A DNA stretch of 64,000 bases from Alphaproteobacteria bacterium (GCA_024279135.1 JAJRRU010000012.1:27908-91907), one strand, 5' to 3'. Positions 18,485 through 28,447 are shown, counted from the first letter of the stretch. The notes: generated by a model from the letters alone, not told the origin. Numbers and translations: made by a program.

Positions 18485-19632
18485 GAGATAGATTCCAGCA
18501 CGGTGGCAATTCCCTGACCACCACCAATGCACTGGGACGCCAGGCCATACCGGCCCCGCTGACGTTTGAGAATTTGGGCGGCTTTGGCGGTAATGCGCGC
18601 ACCCGTCGCACCCAGAGGATGGCCGATAGCCAAAGCCCCGCCATCAATATTAATCTTCGAGCGATCCAGACCCAGATCGGCTATAGAGGCCAGTGACTGG
18701 CTGGAAAATGCTTCGTTCAACTCGATAACATCCAGATCGTCCACCGTGATGCCAGCCCGTTCCAGGGCTTTTTGTGATGAAGCAACCGGACCGATGCCCA
18801 TGATCTCCGGTTTGCAGCCCGACACAGCAACGGACCTGATGCGGGCAAGCGGTTCGATAGAATTCTTCTCGGCATATTCTTCGGTGGTCACCAGCACCGC
18901 CACGGCCCCATCGGTCAACGGTGAGGACGTTCCAGCCGTCACCGATCCGGTTTCGCTAAAAGCCGGTTTTAACTCAGCCAATCCGTAACTGGTGGTGCCT
19001 TCGCGAATACAGCCATCCAGACGAACCTCGCCAGTATCGGTTTTAATGGGAACAATTTCATCGGACAACCGACCCAACGAAATGGCCTCGACGGCTTTTT
19101 CGTGACTGGTGACGGCGAAAGCGTCCTGTTCCTCGCGGCTGATGTTATATTTTTCGGCAATGTTTTCAGCGGTTTCGCCCATGCCCATATAGGCTTGCGG
19201 GTAACGCTCATACAGCCCCGGATGGGGCATGGGGTTAAACCCGGTCAGCGGGACCCGCGACATGGACTCCACACCGGCACAGATATAAGCCTCGCCGGCA
19301 CCCAACTGCATGGCGCCGGCCGCCATATGGATGGCTTGCATGGATGAGCCGCAGAACCGGTTCACCGTGGCCCCGGCCACACCCAGAGGAAGATCAGAAA
19401 GAAACCCGATCAGGCGAGCCATGTTAAAACCCTGTTCACCCTCGGGGAACGCACAACCGACGATCAAATCCTCGATTTGATCGCCGTCCACCCCGGTACG
19501 CTGCAACAGAGCGCGGACCACCTGGGATGCCATTTCATCGGGACGAACACGGGCCAGTTCACCTTTGTATGCTGGGGTAAACGGAGAGCGGGCATAACCG
19601 GCAATGACAACGGGTTTGGCAAAGGCAGACAT
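18481..19632 (-). CDS. Acetyl-CoA acyltransferase (thiolase)
   Basis: Thiolytic cleavage of 3-ketoacyl-CoA, the last beta-oxidation step. The active Cys is in VNRFCGSSMQAIHMAAG; the other signatures are LNEAFSSQ, GGALAIGHPLGATGAR with the catalytic His, and the C-terminal SQCIGGGQG with the second Cys. The protein has 383 residues. The start at 19632 follows CAGGAG with 7-base spacing, which lies across the 3' end of the upstream fusion gene, implying coupled translation. The gap to that gene is only 4 bases. Confidence 0.94.
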   Translation of the reverse strand: MSAFAKPVVIAGYARSPFTPAYKGELARVRPDEMASQVVRALLQRTGVDGDQIEDLIVGCAFPEGEQGFNMARLIGFLSDLPLGVAGATVNRFCGSSMQAIHMAAGAMQLGAGEAYICAGVESMSRVPLTGFNPMPHPGLYERYPQAYMGMGETAENIAEKYNISREEQDAFAVTSHEKAVEAISLGRLSDEIVPIKTDTGEVRLDGCIREGTTSYGLAELKPAFSETGSVTAGTSSPLTDGAVAVLVTTEEYAEKNSIEPLARIRSVAVSGCKPEIMGIGPVASSQKALERAGITVDDLDVIELNEAFSSQSLASIADLGLDRSKINIDGGALAIGHPLGATGARITAKAAQILKRQRGRYGLASQCIGGGQGIATVLESIS

Positions 19633-19636
19633 GGGG

Positions 19637-22600
19637 TTAACTCCTGTTTTCTGCAACGAGTTCTTTTTTGGAAAGCTTACCGATCATGGTTTTCGGTAAT
19701 TCATTACGAATTTCGACCGCAACCGGGCGTTCAATGGGGTTGAGGTTCTGGGCGACAATGTCCAGCAATTGCGGTCCATCGATGCTCGCACCGGCTTTAA
19801 GTTTGACAAAGGCCATAGGCGACTGACCACGATAGTCATCATCGATGCCGATCACCACAACCTCTTCTACATCGCTGTGTTGATAAAAGACTTCTTCGAT
19901 TACGCGGGGATAAACCTTGAACCCCGAACAGATGATTACATCACTCAACCGGTCGGTCAGGAACAGGTATCCATCGTCATCACGGTATCCAACATCACCG
20001 GTTATCAACCAGCCGTCACGTAAAGCAGCACTGGTCTCAACGGGATTACCCCAGTATCCGGCCATAACCTGAGGCCCGCGAACCGTCAGAATTCCGCGAA
20101 TGCCATCAGCCACAGGCCGCTCAGGATGGTCAATGTCGCGAATCTCGATCTCGGTCCAGTTCAGGGGCAGGCCGATAGAATCGGTTTTGTTTGGCCCATC
20201 TGGTGGATTACAGGTCAGCACCGGTGAAGTCTCCGACAACCCGTAACCCTCGACTACCACACAACCGGTTAGCTCCTCGAAGTTGGCCTTGACCGCGCCG
20301 GGCAGAGGTGCGCCACCGGATATACAAAACCGGATAGAAGACAGATCATACTGTCCGATCTGCTCAAATCCACTGATGGCATTAAAAATTGTCGGTACCG
20401 CCGGGAATAATGTGGGTTTGCGGGCATCGATGGTCTTGAGCACGTCTTTAAGATTGAAACGTGGCAATAAAATCAGCTCAGATCCCGTGGCGATGCCCAA
20501 ATTCATGGCCGCGGTCATGGCGAACACATGGAAAAAAGGGATGGCGCATAAAATACGTTCACCGTCCGGGTCAACATCGCCCATCCATAGCTGAACCTGT
20601 TGGGTGTTGGCCGTGATATTGGCATGGCTCAACATGGCGCCCTTGGGTTTGCCCGTGGTGCCCCCGGTGTATTGCAACAAGGCTATATCGCGTTCCGGGT
20701 CGATTTCCACGCGCTGATACTTACTGCCCACCGAGGCCATTTGATCATAGGACAATATACGATCATCAAAGTTGATATCAGCGATCTGGTTGCGTTTGAA
20801 GGCCCGGAACAACAGTTCCTTGACCGGCGGCAGGGCGTCCGCCAGAGAACACACAACGATGTATTTCAGCGGGGTTCCCTGTAGGCCAGCCTTGACCTTT
20901 CGATAGATGGTTTTCAAATCCAGCGTCACCATGAGCACCGTTCCACTGTCAATAATCTGGTCGCGGATTTCCTCTTTGGTATAGAGCGGGTTGAAATTCA
21001 CCACCGTCAACCCGATTTTCAGGGCGGCGTAATAGATAATGATATAATAGGGACAATTGGGCAGGCAGAGTCCGATGCGGTCGCCTTTTTCAAGGCCCAG
21101 TCTCTGAAGGCCCTTCGCGGCATGGGTGATGCTCTCGCCAATTTCTGCGTAGGTGCTGACCTTACCCAGAAAATCGACACACGGCCGCCCCGGCATCCGG
21201 GCCACCGTTTCGTCCAGAATGGCATAGACCGGTTTGACCTTTGGGTGAGGCGGTGGGTTATGGCGTGTCCATTGGCCTCGTAGTTTGCCGAGGCCGACGA
21301 TAAAATCTGTTGTGATGGCACGGGTTTCACCCACATCATCATACAAAATACCGTGGTGCCGGGAAGACACCCAGTGCAGTTCTTTGCGGGTTGTACTCAG
21401 GATATCAAATATAGTGCGCGCACTGCTGGGGTCTACCACCGGGTCATTATCGCCTTGCAGAATCAAGGTAGGCACATCGATTTTTGGTAAATGTTTTTCC
21501 AACTCGGCGGTCAACAGGCGAAGGTGATACAGTCCGTGGATGGGAATGCTGTGATAATTGATATGAGGGTGCTCGGACTCGTTTTCGCGAAATGGCATGA
21601 CCCCTTCGAATGAGGGTAACAGGGCGGCCAGCTTGTTGATACCATGGACCAGCGGTACGAACGCCAGATTTAGGTTGCGGTAGGTATAGGGCGCCGATAT
21701 GGACACCACACCGAGCAATTTTTGTGGCCTCTCGGCGGCCATCAACAAGGACAATGCACCACCCGCAGAAAAACCCACAACGACGATCTTGTCGGTGAAG
21801 GCCGATAAAATCCGGTAACCACGACGAACCGAGCTCAACCAGTCCTGCCAGCTGCGGGTTTTTAAATCCCACGGTGATGTGCCATGCCCGGCAAGCCGTA
21901 CACCCATCACCGTCAAGCCCTGGTCATGCAGTTGTTTTCCGAAATCTTTCAGTTCGCCCGGTGCCGCGAGAAATCCGTGAACGAGAAGCACCCCTTTGCG
22001 AACAGTCTCGCCCTCGGGCTTTTTGTCACGGTCCTGATTATCAGCCAGCATAAGGTAGGGTGCGGCGCTCCGGGTAGCGGTTTCGGCGTCGTTGACCTCA
22101 CGGTAGACATCCTTGGAATAATGTTCCCGGTTCCAAGCATGGGCCTTCAGTTCATCATCGAACATAAAATGGGCAAGTTCGCGCTCTGAAATACTTGAAC
22201 CAGTGTCCAGCACCCCTTCAATAATCCTGTGGATTTCAGTAATGGGGGCCACTTCATTGGCATAAACTACAACGGGGTTTTCGAGGCGTATTTCGTTATA
22301 ATTAAAATCCACAGTGAGCTTATCCAAAAACCGATAGGTGTTGCGCGTCTTACCCACCAGTCCGGCGTGTTTACAGGTGCCGAGGAAGCGATCCAGCAGG
22401 GCATTATCACCATCCAGCAATCCGCGGTATCGGTCTGGCCACCTGAGGCTGCGATGTAAATAAATATCCGTTGCAGCCTGTAATTTTTTCAGGGCAAGGT
22501 AGAGCAGCCGGTGGAAATCATTAATCGAGATATCCATGCGCTTGCGCCGGATCAGGGCCAGGATCATACACGATGCCAGATGGCTAAGATTAACCGATAT

Positions 22601-23590
22601 GCCGGTATAAATTGCCTGCATATACTCATCTCGGATACGGTTGGTTTCCCGTGAAATACACTTGGCCAGCATCCGTTCAGCAAAACCTTTTGCATGATCG
22701 CGCAAACCGAACAGATCATCGAGAGATGTTACTCGCTTAAAATAATTATTGAGTAATTTTCGTTCCCACCAGCGCCATTTTCGATCCGCCTTGATGGCTG
22801 GGTTCAGGCGAATATCCATGTCTGTCTCGCGGAATATCAGATTACCTTCCACCAGCATTTCTTCGGCGATCCGCTGGGGGGCATCTTTCGCAAAAAGACC
22901 GACGGCCCGGCTGAGAAAATTTTCCTGCACCCGGATCGGATAAAATGTGATTGTCGCAGGCACGATCAGGGTTGGCTCACTGGCCCGGGTGATCAGTTGC
23001 CGCACATCTTCCAGGCCCAGCGCCCGGCACCAGCGGTCCAGACGCACATGATCTTTTTTATCCCTTAAAAACAAAATTCTCGTCTTGAAGATATCAAGGG
23101 TCAAAGCCAGAACCGCTGCCCCGCGATGGTGTTTGCGAAAGACCTGGGCTGTGTGAGAAAATACCCCGTATTCACCGGCGTGGTCGACAACCTGGCGATC
23201 CTTGACCATGCCGCCTTCCGGGAACATCACGACCTTGCGTTTGCGTAAAATCTCCGCTGCCAGAAATGCCAGCAACCCGGTTTGATTATTAGGCATAGCC
23301 CCGACACCGCACAGGAACTTCGTCAGCCCGTCGCTGATATCAAACAGCGCGTGATCGGCAACGGATCTGGTATAAGAGCCCGTTGCACGGTAGATAATAT
23401 AGGGCGGGATAACCGTTTCAAACCGGGCAAAATGATTAAACAGGAAAATATCGCCCTGCTGGAGCAGGGTGTCGTCAGGGTGCACCCTCAGGTTCAGCCC
23501 GAGATGTTTTCGCAGAGCTTCGTAACTTCTAATCGACCAATTATAATAATCTTCCCTGATCGAATATTTATCGTTATCCAAAGCAGACAT
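19637..23590 (-). CDS. Triple fusion: acyltransferase, alpha/beta hydrolase, acyl-CoA ligase
   Basis: This 1317-residue protein heads the beta-oxidation operon. Residues 40-260 resemble a PlsC-type acyltransferase: NHFARFE (52-58, with Glu where NHxxxxD has Asp) and FPEGGMVKD (123-131). Residues 260-530 are a helical linker. Residues 530-770 form an alpha/beta hydrolase with LLVHGF, nucleophile Ser608 in GFSAGG, acid GDNDPVV (713-719) and His745/746 in SSRHHG. Residues 785-1317 are an AMP-forming ligase with YTGGTTGKPKG (974-984), GYGLSETSP, TGDVGYRDDDGYLFLTDR and the late Lys in MIGKLSKKE. It could free an acyl chain, load it on CoA and transfer it in one polypeptide. No frameshift is seen at either junction. 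Confidence 0.85.
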   Translation of the reverse strand: MSALDNDKYSIREDYYNWSIRSYEALRKHLGLNLRVHPDDTLLQQGDIFLFNHFARFETVIPPYIIYRATGSYTRSVADHALFDISDGLTKFLCGVGAMPNNQTGLLAFLAAEILRKRKVVMFPEGGMVKDRQVVDHAGEYGVFSHTAQVFRKHHRGAAVLALTLDIFKTRILFLRDKKDHVRLDRWCRALGLEDVRQLITRASEPTLIVPATITFYPIRVQENFLSRAVGLFAKDAPQRIAEEMLVEGNLIFRETDMDIRLNPAIKADRKWRWWERKLLNNYFKRVTSLDDLFGLRDHAKGFAERMLAKCISRETNRIRDEYMQAIYTGISVNLSHLASCMILALIRRKRMDISINDFHRLLYLALKKLQAATDIYLHRSLRWPDRYRGLLDGDNALLDRFLGTCKHAGLVGKTRNTYRFLDKLTVDFNYNEIRLENPVVVYANEVAPITEIHRIIEGVLDTGSSISERELAHFMFDDELKAHAWNREHYSKDVYREVNDAETATRSAAPYLMLADNQDRDKKPEGETVRKGVLLVHGFLAAPGELKDFGKQLHDQGLTVMGVRLAGHGTSPWDLKTRSWQDWLSSVRRGYRILSAFTDKIVVVGFSAGGALSLLMAAERPQKLLGVVSISAPYTYRNLNLAFVPLVHGINKLAALLPSFEGVMPFRENESEHPHINYHSIPIHGLYHLRLLTAELEKHLPKIDVPTLILQGDNDPVVDPSSARTIFDILSTTRKELHWVSSRHHGILYDDVGETRAITTDFIVGLGKLRGQWTRHNPPPHPKVKPVYAILDETVARMPGRPCVDFLGKVSTYAEIGESITHAAKGLQRLGLEKGDRIGLCLPNCPYYIIIYYAALKIGLTVVNFNPLYTKEEIRDQIIDSGTVLMVTLDLKTIYRKVKAGLQGTPLKYIVVCSLADALPPVKELLFRAFKRNQIADINFDDRILSYDQMASVGSKYQRVEIDPERDIALLQYTGGTTGKPKGAMLSHANITANTQQVQLWMGDVDPDGERILCAIPFFHVFAMTAAMNLGIATGSELILLPRFNLKDVLKTIDARKPTLFPAVPTIFNAISGFEQIGQYDLSSIRFCISGGAPLPGAVKANFEELTGCVVVEGYGLSETSPVLTCNPPDGPNKTDSIGLPLNWTEIEIRDIDHPERPVADGIRGILTVRGPQVMAGYWGNPVETSAALRDGWLITGDVGYRDDDGYLFLTDRLSDVIICSGFKVYPRVIEEVFYQHSDVEEVVVIGIDDDYRGQSPMAFVKLKAGASIDGPQLLDIVAQNLNPIERPVAVEIRNELPKTMIGKLSKKELVAENRS

Positions 23591-23719
23591 TCAGACACCT
23601 CATGATGTCGTCACGATAGCATATCACGACAGAAAAGTAATACTAACGTACTATAACAATTACGTTATGGCACATATTTTACTCTCATTATAGGTGAATT
23701 TAAAATTTTAAAGCATTTA

Positions 23720-24655
23720 TTACGTGTGTTTGACTGTTATGATATCCAACGTCTCTTCGGCAATTTCTACCACCAGTGGCAGCTCGGTGAGAATGTCTCC
23801 ATCGCCTTGCACGGGTTCACCTCCGGTACCTTCAATTGTCAAACGATCAGTCTCGATGAGCGTCACACCGGATAATACAGGAACCTTTCCCAGCAGCATG
23901 GCAAAAACATTTACCATATTCGCCCAAGCGCTTCCCCGGGCAAACAGGCAAACCTGAAAAACCGGATTTTCAAGCCGGGCATTGGGTGTACAGATGTAAC
24001 GCCCGGCGTAAAAATGACCATTGCCTATGATCACCGAAGCGGCACGGTAGATTTGCCCGTTCATGGTAACTTGAAATATAGTGGTATTTGGTTGGAATAA
24101 CTGACAGACAGTACCCCACACATAAGCTCCCTTGCCGGTGAATTTTTTCAGGAAAGGGGAAACATCTCTGACAATGCGGGCATCAAAGCCAAGACCCGCC
24201 ATCATGATAAAAATACGTCCGTTTGCCCGCCCCAAATGGCTGCGAAGCCGATCACCACCGACAATGCAAGCAGCTATTGCTTGCGGGTCAGAGGGCAAAT
24301 CAAGTTCAGCCGCCAGTACATTGGTGGTGCCCAGTGGAATGATGCCCAGGGGAATGATGCCAAGGGGAATGATGCCAAGCGGCAGTCCACGCCCCAGTAA
24401 ACCAGTCACAACCTCACCGATGGTACCGTCCCCACCGGCTGCCACCACCACATCCACACCCTCAGGGTCGGCTGTTCTGGCAAGCTCTTCTGCGTCACCG
24501 CGCCGGGTTGTATGCACTACACGTACCCGAGCGCCCAGACGTTCCAGTGCCGCCGTGACCGCTTGCAACCGGGCGGGTTGATAGCGCCCGGCAGTGGGAT
24601 TGCAAACGATCAGTATGCGTTTTGCGGGTTCATGGTTTTTCATTGCCTGGGCCAT
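23720..24655 (-). CDS. Diacylglycerol/lipid kinase family protein with a repeat-expanded loop
   Basis: YegS/DgkB-type kinases phosphorylate diacylglycerol or related lipids. The ATP-binding GGDGTIGEVVTGLL is intact, and the N-terminal RILIVCNPTAGR is typical. Just after it, the normally single PLGIIPLGTTN reads as three successive GIIPL units because a 15-bp segment is tandemly repeated (24331-24375). The protein has 311 residues. Its start overlaps the end of the upstream phosphoglycerol transferase-like gene by 26 bases; an ATG at 24643 is a possible alternative start. The pairing with that enzyme suggests diacylglycerol recycling. Confidence 0.85.
   Translation of the reverse strand: MAQAMKNHEPAKRILIVCNPTAGRYQPARLQAVTAALERLGARVRVVHTTRRGDAEELARTADPEGVDVVVAAGGDGTIGEVVTGLLGRGLPLGIIPLGIIPLGIIPLGTTNVLAAELDLPSDPQAIAACIVGGDRLRSHLGRANGRIFIMMAGLGFDARIVRDVSPFLKKFTGKGAYVWGTVCQLFQPNTTIFQVTMNGQIYRAASVIIGNGHFYAGRYICTPNARLENPVFQVCLFARGSAWANMVNVFAMLLGKVPVLSGVTLIETDRLTIEGTGGEPVQGDGDILTELPLVVEIAEETLDIITVKHT
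24331..24375. repeat. Three tandem 15-bp units inside the lipid kinase gene
   Basis: Units at 24331, 24346 and 24361, each ending GGAATGATGC, differ by one or two bases near their beginnings. Each encodes a GIIPL pentapeptide on the minus strand. Copy-number change would keep the frame while altering a loop next to the ATP site. Confidence 0.85.
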
Positions 24656-26546
24656 CCTTCAACTGGCCTGTACGGTAATAAAGACTCGCCGATTGATACC
24701 AGGATATGGCTTCGTCGATTAATTGGTTATCGCTCAGAGATGTTTTCTCGACCGGGATGTATGTCGGCCCATCCAGAACAACAGGTTCCTTGTTCACATC
24801 CAGCACCACCAACCGGCCATTCTTCAGATAACCCAGTTTTTGATAGGTGCTGATGAATGCCCTCTCGCGACCTTTTTCCAGATTGAACATGTCATACCCG
24901 AAGAACCGGCTGGGATAATCCAGCCCGAGCCAGCTTAACAACGTGGGGCCCAGATCAATCTGGCTCATCAGACGGTCCATAACCCCCGGTTCGATCAGTT
25001 TCGGTCCATACCAGATCATGGGAATATGATAACGCGATGGCGGCAGATCGGTCTTGCCCGCGGCCTTGGCGGTGTGATCGGAAACGATTATAAACAGAGT
25101 ATTATCAAACCACGGTTTATCGGCGCTGCGGCGCAGGAAATCCCCGATAGCCCAATCGGTATATTTGACTACACTCTCGCGCTTTTTCTGTCGCATGTCG
25201 ATGCGGCCTTCGGGGAAGGTGTAGGGCCGGTGATTGGAGGTAGTCATGATCTGGGCAAAAAAACGGTTCCCCTTGGCATATTCCCGATCAAGATTTACCA
25301 GTGCGAGGGTAAACAGGTCTTCATCGGCTACCCCCCAGATGGTTTCGTGATGAACGGGGATGCCTTCCTCGTCAAGGTCAGTTCGGTCGACCACGGCATA
25401 ACCATTGCCTTTAAAATAAGCATTCATGTTGTCAAAAAAACCATACCCGCCATAGATCCAATGGGGATTCCAACCCTTGTCTTTCATCTCGCCACCGATG
25501 GTTACCAGCCCGCTGTTGGTTTCGGGTCGTCGCACGATGCTCTGACCGGGAATGGGAGGCGTTCCCACAGACATGGCTTCCAGCCCGCGCACGGTTCTGG
25601 TGCCTGTGGCATAGAAATTGGTAAATAACAGTCCCTTGTCGGCTAATTTGTCCAGTTCGGGAGCGATATTTAGCTCACTGCCGAATTTACCCATATAAGA
25701 GGCCCCGAAGCTCTCGATTGAAATCATCACCACGTTAATATCTTTGGTGGAATTGTCCGAGGTTATTTTTCGCTCAATCCCCTGATCGGATGTAAACGTC
25801 GTATTGCCCTGGTTAACCAGTTCGCGGATCCTGGTATTAAGCTCGGCCTCATCCAGCCGGGGATAATATTTATCGTATTCAAGCTGGTTGTTGAGAAAGG
25901 CGTGCCCAAACGCATAAATGCCATTGAGTGAAAGCTGTTCAACATGGGCATTGTTTTTGGACTCGGCGTACCCGTGATCAACGCCATAAAAACCCACGGC
26001 TACAGCTACAGCCACCACGGCGGCACGGCCCCAACGGTACAACCAGTCAGACCGCCTGATGGTGCTGCCCTTGGGCCAACTGAACCAGGAAATAATACCA
26101 CAGGCAACAAGCATCAGGGCAACCCAGGTATTGATGGGATAACTCTGGCGGATATTTCCGATAACTTCCTTGGTGTAAATCAGATAGTCCACCGCGATAA
26201 AGTCAAAACGGCTGCCGAATTCCTCCCAAAACACGAACTCTGAAACCCCGACAAAGATAAATAGTCCGAGAAACAGGATGCCCCAAATTCCGGCCCACAG
26301 GCCCTCCAGCTTTGAAAGCCAGTGATGTCTGGACAATTCAGGCATGACCGCATCATAAAATGCCCAGGGAAACAGGAACCAGGGCAGCACCGCCAGATCG
26401 AACATCAACCCCAGAGCCAAAAAACGACCCCATTCCTGGACCGTATAATTTTCACCACTGTAAAAAGCCAAACCAATTCTAGATAATAATGAAATTAAAA
26501 GAAAACTCGCGGAAATCCAGACTATCCGCCGCATACCTCGGGTCAT
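24630..26546 (-). CDS. LtaS/OpgB-like phosphoglycerol transferase (alkaline phosphatase fold)
   Basis: A 638-residue membrane enzyme. Five or so membrane segments fill the first 200 residues, and a sulfatase-fold domain faces the periplasm. VVMISIESFGASYMG supplies the first metal ligand, ATGTRTVRGLEAM the likely catalytic Thr, TSNHRPYTFPEG a substrate-loop motif, and IVSDHTAKAAG the second metal site. Such enzymes move glycerol phosphate from phosphatidylglycerol to a polymer or glucan, leaving diacylglycerol. The start at 26546 is chosen for GAGG at good spacing; an in-frame ATG at 26636 adds 30 unlikely residues. A lipid kinase follows and overlaps. Confidence 0.85.
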   Translation of the reverse strand: MTRGMRRIVWISASFLLISLLSRIGLAFYSGENYTVQEWGRFLALGLMFDLAVLPWFLFPWAFYDAVMPELSRHHWLSKLEGLWAGIWGILFLGLFIFVGVSEFVFWEEFGSRFDFIAVDYLIYTKEVIGNIRQSYPINTWVALMLVACGIISWFSWPKGSTIRRSDWLYRWGRAAVVAVAVAVGFYGVDHGYAESKNNAHVEQLSLNGIYAFGHAFLNNQLEYDKYYPRLDEAELNTRIRELVNQGNTTFTSDQGIERKITSDNSTKDINVVMISIESFGASYMGKFGSELNIAPELDKLADKGLLFTNFYATGTRTVRGLEAMSVGTPPIPGQSIVRRPETNSGLVTIGGEMKDKGWNPHWIYGGYGFFDNMNAYFKGNGYAVVDRTDLDEEGIPVHHETIWGVADEDLFTLALVNLDREYAKGNRFFAQIMTTSNHRPYTFPEGRIDMRQKKRESVVKYTDWAIGDFLRRSADKPWFDNTLFIIVSDHTAKAAGKTDLPPSRYHIPMIWYGPKLIEPGVMDRLMSQIDLGPTLLSWLGLDYPSRFFGYDMFNLEKGRERAFISTYQKLGYLKNGRLVVLDVNKEPVVLDGPTYIPVEKTSLSDNQLIDEAISWYQSASLYYRTGQLKDGPGNEKP

Positions 26547-26726
26547 AAATACCTCATATATATTATTTATCAGCACATTTAGATTGGCCGCATCATACAA
26601 GGCATGGAAGGCCATGCCAATGCCAACTCCCCACACAATTTACTCTGATAAAGAGGCTGTCATCAGATCCGAAATGGGTGGTCGTATGAAGGTCCGGCTG
26701 GTACGTTGCATTAAAGGGAGGGTTCC

Positions 26727-28406
26727 ATGGCCTCATTGAGCAAAACCTCACAGTGGCAGGCACTGAGCGCACACCGCGATGAAATTTCAGCGGTGCATAT
26801 GCGCGATCTGTTTGATCGTGAGCCCGAGCGTTTTAAAAACTTTTCTTTAGAACTGGATGGTCTGCTTTTCGATTATTCAAAAAATCCTGTCACCGGACAA
26901 ACCCTGTCATTGCTGGTTGATCTTGCCCGTACCGCCGGACTTGAGGGTTGGCGCGAGCGGATGTTTGCCGGCGAGGCGATCAACACCACAGAGAACCGCG
27001 CCGCACTTCACCCTGCTTTACGCAACCGCTCGGGCAAACCTTTCACAGTGGCGGGCAAGGATGTCATGTCCGAGATAAACCGGGAACTGGACAATATCAG
27101 GGCCTTCACCGTATCGGTACGAAGCGGTATCTGGAAAGGGGCCAACGGCCAGCCCATATGCGACATCGTCAACATCGGTATCGGCGGCTCTGATCTGGGT
27201 CCGGGTATGGCCTGCCAGGCTTTGGCCCATTATGGCAAAGCGGGTCTGGACTGTCATTTTGTCTCTAACGTGGACGGCGCCCATCTTGACGGGGTGTTGG
27301 CCAGACTTAATCCCCAGACCACGCTGTTCATCATTGCCTCAAAAACCTTCACCACTCATGAAACCATGCTCAATGCAAACTCGGCGCGTGACTGGATTGT
27401 CACGAGCCTCGGCGAGGATGCTGTGGAGAAACATTTTGTCGCCGTATCGACGAACCGGGAGAAAGTCGCTGAGTTCGGCATTTCAGCGAGTAACATCTTC
27501 GGGTTCTGGGATTGGGTTGGTGGGCGTTATTCCATCTGGTCGGCCATCGGATTATCCCTGGCAACATATATCGGCATGGATAAATTCGAGGATTTTCTGG
27601 CCGGGGCCGAGGCCATGGATAATCACTTTATCCAGGCGCCGCTGGAGCGCAATATGCCCGTTATGCTCGGATTGATCGGTATCTGGAACAACAATTTTCT
27701 GGGCGCGTCAAGCCTGGCCATCCTGCCCTATAGCCAGGCTTTGGCCCGGTTCCCCGCCTATCTCCAGCAACTGGAAATGGAAAGCAACGGCAAGGCTGTG
27801 GCGCGGGACGGCACGGCCCTTGACGGGCACTGCGTACCCACCTTGTTTGGCGAGCCCGGCACCAATGGGCAACATGCGTTTATGCAAGCAATCCATCAGG
27901 CCGAACGCCTGATACCGGTTGATTTTATCGTGGTTGCCGAAGCCCACGAAAACGTGCTTACCCCCCACCAGCATTTCCAGCATCAGCAGGTTCTGGTAGC
28001 CAACGCCTTCGCCCAGTCTGAGGCCCTGATGCGTGGCAAGACCGCACGTGAAGTTCGAAGCGAACTGGAAGCCCAGGGGCTTTGCGGATCGGAGCTGGAA
28101 AAGTTATTACCCCACAAGGTTTTTCCCGGCAACCGGCCCAGCAATACGATCCTGCTTGAGCGGCTGGAGCCTCGCACATTGGGAATGCTGATCGCCCTAT
28201 ATGAGCACAAAACATTCGTTCAGGGCATCATCTGGGGCATCAACTCCTTCGACCAGTGGGGCGTGGAACTGGGCAAACATCTTGCCGCAGAGATATTACC
28301 CGAACTGTCAAGCGACGCCGCAAGCCATAATCACAACAGTTCGACAAATGCCCTGATCGAGCGATTCAAAGCCTACCACCGAGACAACAGTTCCCATAGA
28401 ACATGA
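26727..28406 (+). CDS. pgi: Glucose-6-phosphate isomerase
   Basis: Interconverts glucose-6-phosphate and fructose-6-phosphate. The 559 residues include NIGIGGSDLGPGMACQAL, the SIS-domain segment FIIASKTFTTHETM, the first PGI signature near DWVGGRYSIWSAIGL, and the C-terminal GIIWGINSFDQWGVELGK with the catalytic Lys. AGGGAGG stands 8 bases before the ATG. It is a single gene, divergent from the lipid pair, with no evident operon partner apart from the small gene 41 bases downstream. Confidence 0.97.
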   Translation: MASLSKTSQWQALSAHRDEISAVHMRDLFDREPERFKNFSLELDGLLFDYSKNPVTGQTLSLLVDLARTAGLEGWRERMFAGEAINTTENRAALHPALRNRSGKPFTVAGKDVMSEINRELDNIRAFTVSVRSGIWKGANGQPICDIVNIGIGGSDLGPGMACQALAHYGKAGLDCHFVSNVDGAHLDGVLARLNPQTTLFIIASKTFTTHETMLNANSARDWIVTSLGEDAVEKHFVAVSTNREKVAEFGISASNIFGFWDWVGGRYSIWSAIGLSLATYIGMDKFEDFLAGAEAMDNHFIQAPLERNMPVMLGLIGIWNNNFLGASSLAILPYSQALARFPAYLQQLEMESNGKAVARDGTALDGHCVPTLFGEPGTNGQHAFMQAIHQAERLIPVDFIVVAEAHENVLTPHQHFQHQQVLVANAFAQSEALMRGKTAREVRSELEAQGLCGSELEKLLPHKVFPGNRPSNTILLERLEPRTLGMLIALYEHKTFVQGIIWGINSFDQWGVELGKHLAAEILPELSSDAASHNHNSSTNALIERFKAYHRDNSSHRT

Positions 28407-28447
28407 TATGAATTAGTATAATTTCCTGACCAGTATGGGAGAAACTC

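Noticed and set aside
25026..25628. 200-codon plus-strand frame inside the phosphoglycerol transferase gene
   Set aside because: Antisense to conserved metal-site motifs and without any recognisable domain.
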